From positions 1 through 49,052 of the forward strand of contig NZ_BMDO01000017.1 of the NCBI RefSeq assembly GCF_014635825.1: a stretch of 49,052 nt of DNA. The letters are read 5' to 3'. Below are positions 41,840 to 49,052 of this stretch, in pieces. Below the pieces are notes generated by a model that did no database searches, was not told the origin of the DNA, and saw only the letters and a program-made list of their open reading frames with translations. Each line of letters opens with the position of its first letter. The stretch's first letter is position 1. The DNA is from Mucilaginibacter galii (lineage in GTDB: Bacteria > Bacteroidota > Bacteroidia > Sphingobacteriales > Sphingobacteriaceae). The position numbers and the translations under genes were made by a program.

Positions 41840-43129
41840 TTAGGCAGTTAGTGTATCCTGGTTAATTAGCTGCGGCAGCTTTATGGTAAACACCGAGCCT
41901 TTGCCTTCCTCACTTTCCACTTCAATACGCCCGTTATGTTTCTCTACAATCTGCTGCGAAATGCTCAAGCCCAACCCGGTCGATTTTTCGCCTTTCAAGC
42001 CTTTACGCCCTGCTTTAGAAAACCGGTCGAATATCTGCGGCAGCATTGTTTCGGGTATACCCATACCCTGATCTTTTACCGTAACTAAAATATGAGCACT
42101 TTCAGTGTTTACGGTAAGCTCAATAGGCGCGGTAGCTTTCGAAAATTTGGCTGCGTTGCTAATGAGGTTATCAATTACGCGGTGAAATTTTTCCTTATTA
42201 ATTTCGGCAAAAACCGGGTATGGCGGGGCGGTTAAGGTTAAAGGGTTTGTAAAATCGCTTACCCGCTGCCAAACCTGTACCATATCGGCTAAAAAATTGT
42301 TCAGGTTAACCTGCTCTTTGGGCATGGTGTCGCTGTTATCGTTGCGGGCCACTTCCAGCAAATCGTTAATAATGGCTAATGCCTTATGGCACGACGCTTT
42401 GATCATATCCATGTTTTCCTGCGTGTCTTCATCAATTTCGTCCATTTCAGTAAGCAGTGCTATTGATTGTATGGCTGCAATAGGGTTACGCAGGTCATGA
42501 GCAACCATGCCCAGTACATCGTTTTTAAAGGCGCCGGCTTTCTCAATTGCTCCGTTTTTTTCTTTGATGATACGGTATTGCAGGTATTGGTCGGCCCGGT
42601 AAGTGTAGATATGGCGCGATATAAAGAAGAAGATGCCCGATAGAACAGCAAGTAACAACTCACTGTACAAAATTTCGGTAGGGTCGGCCTGTACATATAG
42701 TAGGAGAAGCGTAAACATAACCATGTTAACAACGGTAAGCAGCAGCGTTTCCTGGTACTCCAGCGTGTACACCGCAGCCACGGCAATAAGCGCTACCAGG
42801 TAAATAATAATGCTGTGCGAAGGATCGGAAGTGGCTATAAAGTTGAACAGCATGCCGCAGGCCAGCAGGTATATGCAAAACAATACGATATAAAAAAGCG
42901 AAAGGCCGGTGCTTGTATTCTTTTTAAGATAGTTTGCCATGAGCTGCCGGCCAACTAGGTAGAAAATAGGGGTAATGCACAGGCAAGCCAAATTCGCTAA
43001 GTTAAATTCCGGGTAATTGTGAATACGCGTTAATCCGGAAGGCAATACCATAACGCCTATGCGGATCATTACATTCAAAATAAAGAACAGGATACACGCC
43101 GCCCGCGCCGTATGGAGGTTTTGGAGCAT
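41840..43129 (-). CDS. Membrane sensor histidine kinase
   Basis: 429 aa from the ATG at 43129 (a TTG at 43198 would add 23 residues). About six membrane helices fill residues 8-185 and leave no large outside sensor domain. HisKA has the phospho-acceptor His in VAHDLRNPIAA; the ATPase domain has NLISNAAKFS, DQGMGIPE and STGLGLSIS. No response regulator gene is next to it, so it is an orphan kinase and its partner and signal are unknown. Confidence 0.92.
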   Translation of the reverse strand: MLQNLHTARAACILFFILNVMIRIGVMVLPSGLTRIHNYPEFNLANLACLCITPIFYLVGRQLMANYLKKNTSTGLSLFYIVLFCIYLLACGMLFNFIATSDPSHSIIIYLVALIAVAAVYTLEYQETLLLTVVNMVMFTLLLLYVQADPTEILYSELLLAVLSGIFFFISRHIYTYRADQYLQYRIIKEKNGAIEKAGAFKNDVLGMVAHDLRNPIAAIQSIALLTEMDEIDEDTQENMDMIKASCHKALAIINDLLEVARNDNSDTMPKEQVNLNNFLADMVQVWQRVSDFTNPLTLTAPPYPVFAEINKEKFHRVIDNLISNAAKFSKATAPIELTVNTESAHILVTVKDQGMGIPETMLPQIFDRFSKAGRKGLKGEKSTGLGLSISQQIVEKHNGRIEVESEEGKGSVFTIKLPQLINQDTLTA

Positions 43130-43290
43130 GTAATATTTCTGATGACCAGTGCGGTAATCAGGCGGAATACTTTTAAAATAATAAGTGTTCAAGGGCAATA
43201 GTTATAATTCAAAATTAATGGTTTTAAACAAATGAGGAATAACTTTAAGCCTTATGTGATAAATTTCTACATTATTTAACTGGTTATTAA

Positions 43291-43440
43291 TCAGTGTTGT
43301 TGTTTACGGAAAATAGTGCCGGCTTCGCTGATCAACCGGTCATCTGTTCGTACGGTTACATCAGCCATTAATGGAGTATTGGAACTATATAAATTGGACA
43401 AAATGGCGCTTAAGATTGTTTTTGCCTGACTTTTTTTCAT
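43291..43440 (-). CDS. 49-aa hypothetical protein
   Basis: A short ORF that starts MKKSQAKTILSAILSNLYSS and continues LMADVTVRTDDRLI with a basic end. It is divergent from clpB by 41 bases. Length and amino-acid mix are credible for a small soluble protein, but I know no family. Confidence 0.45.
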   Translation of the reverse strand: MKKSQAKTILSAILSNLYSSNTPLMADVTVRTDDRLISEAGTIFRKQQH

Positions 43441-43481
43441 TAAAAGTGTTGTGGCAAGTAGTTTGAATAAGCTATAGTATC

Positions 43482-46073
43482 ATGAATTTTAACAACTTTA
43501 CCATCAAAGCCCAGGAAGCCGTACAGAAGGCTTCTGAAATAGCAACCGGTAATCAGCAGCAGGCTATAGAAACCGCCCATTTGCTGAAAGGCTTGTTACT
43601 GGTTGATGAAAACGTGATCAGTTATTTATTAAAAAAGCTGAACGTAAATATCAGTCGTTTAAACAGTACGCTGGATGCCCAGATAGAGGCTTTTCCAAAG
43701 GTGAGCGGCAGTAATATTTACTTCTCGTCTAACACCAATACCGCCCTGCAAAAAGCGCAAAACTATTTAAAAGAATTTAAAGACGAGTTTGTATCCGTAG
43801 AACATATTTTGCTGGGACTTTTATCAGTAAATGATAAAGTAAGCAGCGCCTTAAAAGATTACGGCGTTAATGAAAAGGACCTCAAAAGTGCCATTAACAG
43901 TCTGCGTGGCGATGCCAAAGTAACCGGCCAAAACGCCGAAGCTACCTACAACTCGCTCAATAAATATGCCCGTAACCTGAACGAGTACGCCGAATCGGGC
44001 AAGCTGGACCCGGTTATAGGTCGCGACGAAGAGATCCGCAGGGTGATCCAGATCCTGAGCCGCCGTACCAAGAACAACCCGGTACTGGTAGGCGAGCCGG
44101 GCGTGGGTAAAACCGCTATTGCCGAGGGTATTGCTTTCCGTATCATTAAAGGTGATGCACCTGAAAATTTAAAAACTAAAACCGTGTACTCCTTAGATAT
44201 GGGTGCGCTGGTAGCCGGTGCCAAATACAAAGGTGAGTTTGAAGAACGCCTGAAAGCGGTCATTAGCGAGGTTATCAAAAGCGACGGGGAGATCATTCTC
44301 TTTATTGATGAGATACACACGCTGGTAGGTGCCGGTGGGGGCGAAGGCGCTATGGATGCTGCCAATATTTTAAAACCTGCCCTGGCCCGCGGCGAACTGC
44401 GCGCCATTGGTGCCACTACGCTTAACGAGTACCAGAAATATATAGAAAAGGATAAAGCCCTGGAACGCCGCTTTCAACGTGTAATGGTAGAAGAGCCTGA
44501 TGCTGCCGATGCCATTTCTATTCTGCGAGGCTTGAAGGAGCGGTATGAAGCCCACCACAAAGTGCGGATTAAAGATGAAGCCATTATAGCTTCGGTAGAA
44601 ATGTCGCAACGGTATATAGCCGACAGGTTCTTACCCGATAAAGCCATCGACTTAATGGATGAAGCCGCCTCAAAACTGCGCATGGAAATGAATTCCGTAC
44701 CCGAAGCGGTAGACGAGCTGGAACGCCGTATTATGCAGCTTGAAATTGAGCGCGAGGCTATTAAACGCGAAAACGACGACCGCAAGGTGAACGAGTTAAG
44801 CGAGGTAATTGCCAACTTATCTGCCGATCGCGATTCGCTGCGTGCCAAATGGCAGAGCGAAAAAGATTTGGTAGACGGCATCAACCTCAAAATTGAAGCT
44901 ATAGAAAACTATAAGCAAGAAGCTGAACAGGCCGAACGTGCAGGCGATTATGGCAAGGTAGCCGAGTTACGCTACGGTCGAATAAAAGATACCGAAACTG
45001 AGGTAGAAAAGCTGAAAGCCGCCCTGTTAGAGAACCAGGCAGACAGCCGCATGCTGAAAGAAGAAGTTACCGCCGATGATATTGCAGGTGTGGTTTCCCG
45101 CTGGACAGGCATCCCGGTTACTAAAATGATTCAAAGCGAGCGCGAGAAATTGCTGAGCCTGGAAGATGAACTGCATAAACGCGTGGCCGGTCAGGAAGAA
45201 GCCATTGAAGCCATTAGCGATGCTATACGCCGTAGCCGTGCCGGTTTACAGGATAAAAGAAAGCCTTTGGGTTCGTTCATCTTTTTAGGAACTACCGGTG
45301 TTGGTAAAACCGAGCTGGCTAAAGCACTGGCCGAGTACTTGTTTAACGATGAGCAATCATTGGTACGGATAGATATGTCGGAGTACCAGGAACGCCACGC
45401 CGTGAGCCGCTTAATTGGTGCCCCTCCGGGCTACGTGGGTTACGATGAGGGCGGACAATTAACCGAAGCCGTGCGCCGCAAACCTTACAGCGTTATCTTG
45501 CTGGATGAGATAGAAAAGGCACATCCCGATGTGTTCAACATCCTGTTGCAAGTGCTGGATGATGGCCGCTTAACCGATAACAAAGGCCGCGTGGTAAACT
45601 TTAAGAATACCATCATTATCATGACCTCCAACATTGGCTCGCATATTATCCAGGAAAACTTCCAGGGTTTTGAAGAGAGCGATAAGGAAGAGGTAATGGC
45701 TAAAACCAAGACCCAGTTGTTCGAGTTGCTGCAAAAAACCATCCGTCCGGAGTTTTTGAACCGTATAGATGAGATCATTATGTTTACGCCGCTGGGCCGT
45801 AACGAGATTGCCGAAATTGTGAAACTGCAGTTTAAAGGCTTGCAACACACGCTCGATGAAATGGGTATCCAGATAGAAGCCACTGATGAAGCTTTAGACT
45901 GGCTGGCCCAACTGGGTTACGACCCGCAATACGGCGCCCGCCCGCTCAAAAGGGTAGTTCAGAAAAAGATCCTGAACGAGTTGAGTAAACAAATACTGGC
46001 CGGCAAGGTAGACCGCGACAGCAAGATCAAACTGGATATGTTCGATAACCAGTTCGTATTCCTGAACGAGTAA
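43482..46073 (+). CDS. clpB: ATP-dependent disaggregase ClpB
   Basis: 863 aa. Clp N-domain (about 1-150), first AAA+ domain (Walker A GEPGVGKTAIAE), a middle coiled coil (about 405-520), second AAA+ domain (Walker A GTTGVGKTELAK) and C-terminal domain D2-small. The middle coil and the lack of a ClpP-binding loop make it ClpB rather than ClpA or ClpC. With DnaK it rescues aggregated proteins. It is transcribed alone and ends in a strong terminator. Confidence 0.98.
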   Translation: MNFNNFTIKAQEAVQKASEIATGNQQQAIETAHLLKGLLLVDENVISYLLKKLNVNISRLNSTLDAQIEAFPKVSGSNIYFSSNTNTALQKAQNYLKEFKDEFVSVEHILLGLLSVNDKVSSALKDYGVNEKDLKSAINSLRGDAKVTGQNAEATYNSLNKYARNLNEYAESGKLDPVIGRDEEIRRVIQILSRRTKNNPVLVGEPGVGKTAIAEGIAFRIIKGDAPENLKTKTVYSLDMGALVAGAKYKGEFEERLKAVISEVIKSDGEIILFIDEIHTLVGAGGGEGAMDAANILKPALARGELRAIGATTLNEYQKYIEKDKALERRFQRVMVEEPDAADAISILRGLKERYEAHHKVRIKDEAIIASVEMSQRYIADRFLPDKAIDLMDEAASKLRMEMNSVPEAVDELERRIMQLEIEREAIKRENDDRKVNELSEVIANLSADRDSLRAKWQSEKDLVDGINLKIEAIENYKQEAEQAERAGDYGKVAELRYGRIKDTETEVEKLKAALLENQADSRMLKEEVTADDIAGVVSRWTGIPVTKMIQSEREKLLSLEDELHKRVAGQEEAIEAISDAIRRSRAGLQDKRKPLGSFIFLGTTGVGKTELAKALAEYLFNDEQSLVRIDMSEYQERHAVSRLIGAPPGYVGYDEGGQLTEAVRRKPYSVILLDEIEKAHPDVFNILLQVLDDGRLTDNKGRVVNFKNTIIIMTSNIGSHIIQENFQGFEESDKEEVMAKTKTQLFELLQKTIRPEFLNRIDEIIMFTPLGRNEIAEIVKLQFKGLQHTLDEMGIQIEATDEALDWLAQLGYDPQYGARPLKRVVQKKILNELSKQILAGKVDRDSKIKLDMFDNQFVFLNE

Positions 46074-46109
46074 AGGCTCGTCCTCCGGTTAAGGAGTCAT
46101 TATATATAC

Positions 46110-46144
46110 AAGGGAGCTGCATTTGATGTGGCTCCCTTTTTTGT
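46110..46144 (+). terminator. Terminator of clpB
   Basis: AAGGGAGC (46110-46117) pairs with GCTCCCTT (46131-46138), followed by a run of T. Confidence 0.88.
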
Positions 46145-46403
46145 TTTAGACCACTTGCCATTTAGAGGAACGTAGCAGTCTTAAATGACAGGTACATTGG
46201 TGACTTTTCTATTCACAGGTCGCTTCGTCAATCGCAATGATGTGTTATGTGGGTTATCAGCGGTTACCCAGTGTTCTGATTAAATTAGCGCTGCTGATTT
46301 TTCACGAGAGTATTACACGAACTAAATGTGTGTTTTTATGCTTTTACAGTTTAAGTATTATTTTATTGAAAAAACAACCTGAAATATTATCTTAGGTGGC
46401 ATT
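46145..46403. other. About 260-base region without a gene
   Basis: No credible ORF or repeat between the clpB terminator and the next gene. Confidence 0.4.
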
Positions 46404-47003
46404 ATGAAGCTGTATTTTATCTTATTTGCAATTATCTTAATAACATCTTCATGTGATGTAGATACTAACTCATCAAGTACTGAGGAAGACGAGGAAACGA
46501 ACTGGAAATATGATAAAACAGAAGATAGAATGACTTCAGATACTGTTTATTTCGCGACAACATATAGTGATGACAGGTTGTACTTTGGTTACTATAGAAA
46601 ATCTGAAAATGCTGTTAGTCCAGAGTTAACTATCCGCAAAAAAAATAACGTTAATGAAGTGATGGTATCCGTTACTCACCCCTTAAAATCAAATTACAAT
46701 GGTAGATTTTATACTGATGATGATGAGATTTCGATTAGAGTAAGATTTGATAGTCAAAAGCCAGAAGAATATACGTGTTCTGGAACAGAAGGTGGAAGCG
46801 GCGGCATTGTTTTTATAGACTCCGCTACAACTTTCATAACCAAGCTAAAAAAATCTAAAAAACTTTTAATCGAAGCCGAGTTTATTGCCAATTCAGCCGG
46901 TGAAGTAATTACCAATCACCGTGATAAATCGATAGTTGCAATACCTCCTGCGGGAAATAAAACAGAAATAATGGAATTTGATATTGCCGGTTTAGAGTGG
47001 TAA
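46404..47003 (+). CDS. Hypothetical lipoprotein, 199 aa
   Basis: A signal peptide with a lipobox-type end (LITSSC, Cys at about residue 17), then a very acidic linker (EEDEETN) and a beta-rich domain. I recognise no family. It is AT-rich compared with clpB, like the other lipoprotein in the window. Its neighbours give no clue. Confidence 0.7.
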   Translation: MKLYFILFAIILITSSCDVDTNSSSTEEDEETNWKYDKTEDRMTSDTVYFATTYSDDRLYFGYYRKSENAVSPELTIRKKNNVNEVMVSVTHPLKSNYNGRFYTDDDEISIRVRFDSQKPEEYTCSGTEGGSGGIVFIDSATTFITKLKKSKKLLIEAEFIANSAGEVITNHRDKSIVAIPPAGNKTEIMEFDIAGLEW

Positions 47004-47146
47004 CTGTAAGTAAACTGATACTTTCGTTTTCCGCAGGGGATTCTCATTTAGGAGGTAAAGCGATCCACTATAGCTAAATTGGTGCCTTTTTAAGTAGGGA
47101 TTGCTTCATACCCCGCAATGACGGGTTCATAAATTTCTTAATAGTA

Positions 47147-47177
47147 TTTGGACTGCTTCTAAATAGTCTTATATTTG
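47147..47177 (+). promoter_or_regulatory. Full Bacteroidota promoter (-33 and -7)
   Basis: TTTG at 47147-47150 and TATATTTG at 47170-47177, 19 bases apart, match the consensus TTTG-N19-TAnnTTTG. It predicts a start near 47184, only about 6 bases before the ATG at 47190. It is the best sigma-A-type promoter I found in the window. Confidence 0.7.
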
Positions 47178-47189
47178 CCTGAGTAAGAT

Positions 47190-47555
47190 ATGACTGGGGT
47201 AAAAACTGCAATTGCTACTAATTTCACCGAGGTGTTTAACACCAAAGCGGGCACTGTGTATCAAAACGACCGCGAATGCTGCTGGTATATTGATTTTGCC
47301 GGTAAACTGGTACGGTTCGATTACCGCGGTTTATTAAAACTCAAAAAATCAATTTACCGCGTTGACATCGAAGCCGCCCTGCTCGACAGCAGCAAGGCAC
47401 CCGAAATAGAAATGGTGTTCATCTGCGCCTGTAATCATTGCTATTTCTTAAACCTCTTACAGATCATCTCTCTTAAAGACTTATTAGAAGGTACCTTCGC
47501 CATGCTCGAACTCAACCAGATCCTGCACGACAGGCTGAGCAGGGTAGTTTGTTAG
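47190..47555 (+). CDS. Hypothetical cysteine-rich protein, 121 aa
   Basis: A small soluble protein with seven cysteines, among them ECCWYIDF and a CxCxxC cluster in FICACNHCYFLN. Such a cluster could bind metal or form disulfides; this is inference only. The family is not recognised. A full promoter lies just upstream. Confidence 0.7.
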   Translation: MTGVKTAIATNFTEVFNTKAGTVYQNDRECCWYIDFAGKLVRFDYRGLLKLKKSIYRVDIEAALLDSSKAPEIEMVFICACNHCYFLNLLQIISLKDLLEGTFAMLELNQILHDRLSRVVC

Positions 47556-47771
47556 ATTATAGAATATAGATTCAAGAATCCAGATAAGCGCCACAATTTG
47601 CTATCTTCAACATATACTCATGTTAATTTCTGTATTCTTGATTCTTTACTCTGGAGTCTTTTCTCCCTCTCTTAATTAGACTTATTTCATATTGCGTATA
47701 AATACTGTTAGTAACATTTATAGCACTATTATTGTATGTATTGTTATACGTACAGCTTAAACTGTAAATTT

Positions 47772-48308
47772 ATGAAAGATATCATGCGCATTAAGTGTCT
47801 ATTGTCTGAAGACATCGAAACACTTTTAAACCAACAGATAAAAAAAGAGGCTCATTCTTCATCGTTGTACCTGGCCATGTCGTCGTGGTGTAACCGTAAC
47901 GGGTTCGATTACTCGGCCGATTATTTTGCTAAACAGGCCGAAGAAGAACGCTATCATCAGTTAAAATTATTTAAATATGTGCTCGATATGGGTGGTAACG
48001 CCGTATCGCCCGAAATTACAGGCATTAAACAGGAGTTTACCGCTTTCCGCGAGGTATTTGAAGATGCCCTGGAAGCAGAAATAGCTATTACCCAATCTTT
48101 CAAAAACATTGCTGCTACCTGTATGCGTGAGCAGGACTTTGTTACTTTCGAGTTCCTGAATTGGTTCTTTAAAGAACAACGCGAAGAAGAATATAAAGCC
48201 CGCCGCGCACTCGAATTGTTCGAGGTTATTGGCGAAGAAGGTACCGGTCGCTGGGAAATTGATAAGCACGTTAACAAAATTAAATACGACAGCGAAGCCG
48301 CAGGTTAA
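47772..48308 (+). CDS. Ferritin (iron-storage protein)
   Basis: 178 aa from the ATG at 47772 (an ATG at 47736 would add 12 residues of poor quality). A four-helix ferritin fold with ferroxidase ligands in KKEAHSS, AEEERYHQLK and EFLNWFFKEQREEEYKA. It stores iron as ferric oxide inside a 24-mer cage in the cytoplasm. Length is close to bacterial FtnA (165 aa). Confidence 0.95.
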   Translation: MKDIMRIKCLLSEDIETLLNQQIKKEAHSSSLYLAMSSWCNRNGFDYSADYFAKQAEEERYHQLKLFKYVLDMGGNAVSPEITGIKQEFTAFREVFEDALEAEIAITQSFKNIAATCMREQDFVTFEFLNWFFKEQREEEYKARRALELFEVIGEEGTGRWEIDKHVNKIKYDSEAAG

Positions 48309-48326
48309 TAGAAATTATAAAGTTAC

Positions 48327-48358
48327 AAAAGCCGATGCAGTAATGTATCGGCTTTTTT
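48327..48358 (+). terminator. Terminator of the ferritin gene
   Basis: AAAAGCCGAT pairs with ATCGGCTTTT across a 10-base loop and runs into a T-run. Confidence 0.88.
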
Positions 48359-48374
48359 CGTGAAATTAATTTCC

Positions 48375-48411
48375 TGTCATTTCGAACGATAGCGAGAAAT
48401 CTTGTTCGAAT
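48375..48411 (+). repeat. Solo half-copy of the 125-bp repeat
   Basis: The left arm of the array at 37965 occurs again (TGTCATTTCGAACGATAGCG and on to GTTCGAA). The loop and the right arm are missing. Confidence 0.85.
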
Positions 48412-48495
48412 AGTTAGGTGCTGATTAGCTCGGTTTAGTGCGTTTTAAACTTTATTTAGTGCTCACTTCGTCTCGCTCATTGCCGCGAGAGGCTA

Positions 48496-48522
48496 CTACT
48501 TTTGTCTTAGCCACAAAAGTAG
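48496..48522. repeat. Perfect 10-bp inverted repeat
   Basis: CTACTTTTGT and ACAAAAGTAG flank a 7-base loop (CTTAGCC). The sequence around it, up to about 48650, looks like a dispersed intergenic element and does not code for a credible protein. Confidence 0.6.
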
Positions 48523-48658
48523 CAAAAAGACCAAGCCATCGCAATCCCTGCCTTTGCCCGCATGGCCAACTCCCGGCCGGGTGCGCTGGCGGGCCTACGC
48601 TTTTTTTTGGTAGTAGTGTTGCCGAACAACGCTACTTTTCTCTTATGTCTTGTTTCAA

Positions 48659-48942
48659 TTCCCTCCCTAGGGAGGGCAGGGAGGGGTTTCTCAAAGCGGA
48701 TCACCAATCATGCGTGTCAAACCCCTCCCTGCCCTCGCACTATCCAACCGCACCCCTCCCCAAGGAAGGAATTATAAAAACAAGAGATTAGTTCCCTCCC
48801 TAGGGAGGGCAGGGAGGGTTTTCTCAAAGCGAATCACCAATCATGCGTGTCAAACCCCTCCCTGCCCTCGCACTATCCAACCGCACCCCTCCCCAGGTAG
48901 GTATTATAAAAACAAGAGTTTCAATTCCCTCCTCGGGGACTA
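48659..48942. repeat. 133-bp direct repeat with G-quadruplex-type motif, two copies and a stub
   Basis: Copies start at 48659 and 48792, and a partial third at 48925. Each starts TTCCCTCCCTAGGGAGGG, with a perfect 16-bp palindrome. Four G-tracts follow at once (48670-48686 and 48803-48818), and further on is an inverted copy of the G-rich block (AAACCCCTCCCTGCCC). ORFs across it are side effects of the repeat. Confidence 0.85.
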
Positions 48943-49052
48943 CGGTGTACCCACAAGTATAAGCTGTATTTTTGCGGATGCAGAATGCGGATTACAGAGA
49001 TAGGTTCGGAGATAAACGGATAGAGCGCCGGGGTGAAGAACTACATAAAAGA

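Noticed and set aside
48438..49003. Three overlapping ORFs of 71-117 codons at the right end
   Set aside because: They run through repeats, share the same segments in different frames and have repeat-driven Pro/Arg-rich composition.

Overview
The window comes from a member of the Bacteroidota, most likely Sphingobacteriaceae close to Mucilaginibacter or Pedobacter. The signs are SusC-type TonB receptors, a Bacteroidota tyrosine integrase, a DUF3822 gene next to rsmD, a pyrE/NUDIX/coaD cluster, promoters of the TAnnTTTG type instead of the enterobacterial -10 box, and start codons that rarely have a Shine-Dalgarno sequence. This placement rests on family recognition; no search was run.

Bases 1-17,900 form a potassium and osmotic-adaptation block. 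After two unrecognised genes come an SPFH/prohibitin protein and a sigma-54-dependent response regulator. Then follows a complete kdp operon: a 27-aa membrane peptide, kdpF, kdpA, kdpB, kdpC, a beta-barrel porin, a stand-alone KdpD sensor domain, a separate HAMP-PAS histidine kinase and a small membrane protein. Kup is convergent with it. An ectoine-type aspartokinase and a membrane protein lie beyond, next to the wreck of an nhaA sodium/proton antiporter gene. Sigma-54-like -24/-12 sites sit before the prohibitin gene and before kdp, so the NtrC-type regulator seems to replace the usual OmpR-type KdpE.

Bases 18,960-24,900 carry an Lrp/AsnC regulator divergent from a cobalamin-riboswitch-controlled metE, a lone tyrosine integrase beside tRNA-Lys(CTT), and a frameshifted di-haem peroxidase remnant. 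Bases 24,900-31,700 hold two uptake loci. One is a minus-strand cassette: a short ModE-type regulator, a TonB receptor and a periplasmic molybdopterin-fold protein without cysteine, with a ModE-box-like palindrome just before the receptor. The other is a plus-strand siderophore receptor with a PepSY-TM protein, whose promoter is overlapped by a Fur-like palindrome.

Bases 31,700-33,200 are AT-rich accessory DNA with a lipoprotein gene and an ORF fragment. From 33,380 on the genes are housekeeping: a YbiT-like ABC-F ATPase, pyrE, NUDIX, coaD, a pentapeptide-repeat protein, rsmD, DUF3822, a RecD-like helicase, a histidine kinase, clpB and ferritin, with several tiny ORFs in the gaps. Two intergenic repeat families stand out: a roughly 125-bp tandem hairpin array (37,965-38,556, with a solo half-copy at 48,375) and a 133-bp repeat with G-quadruplex-type G-tracts at the right end.
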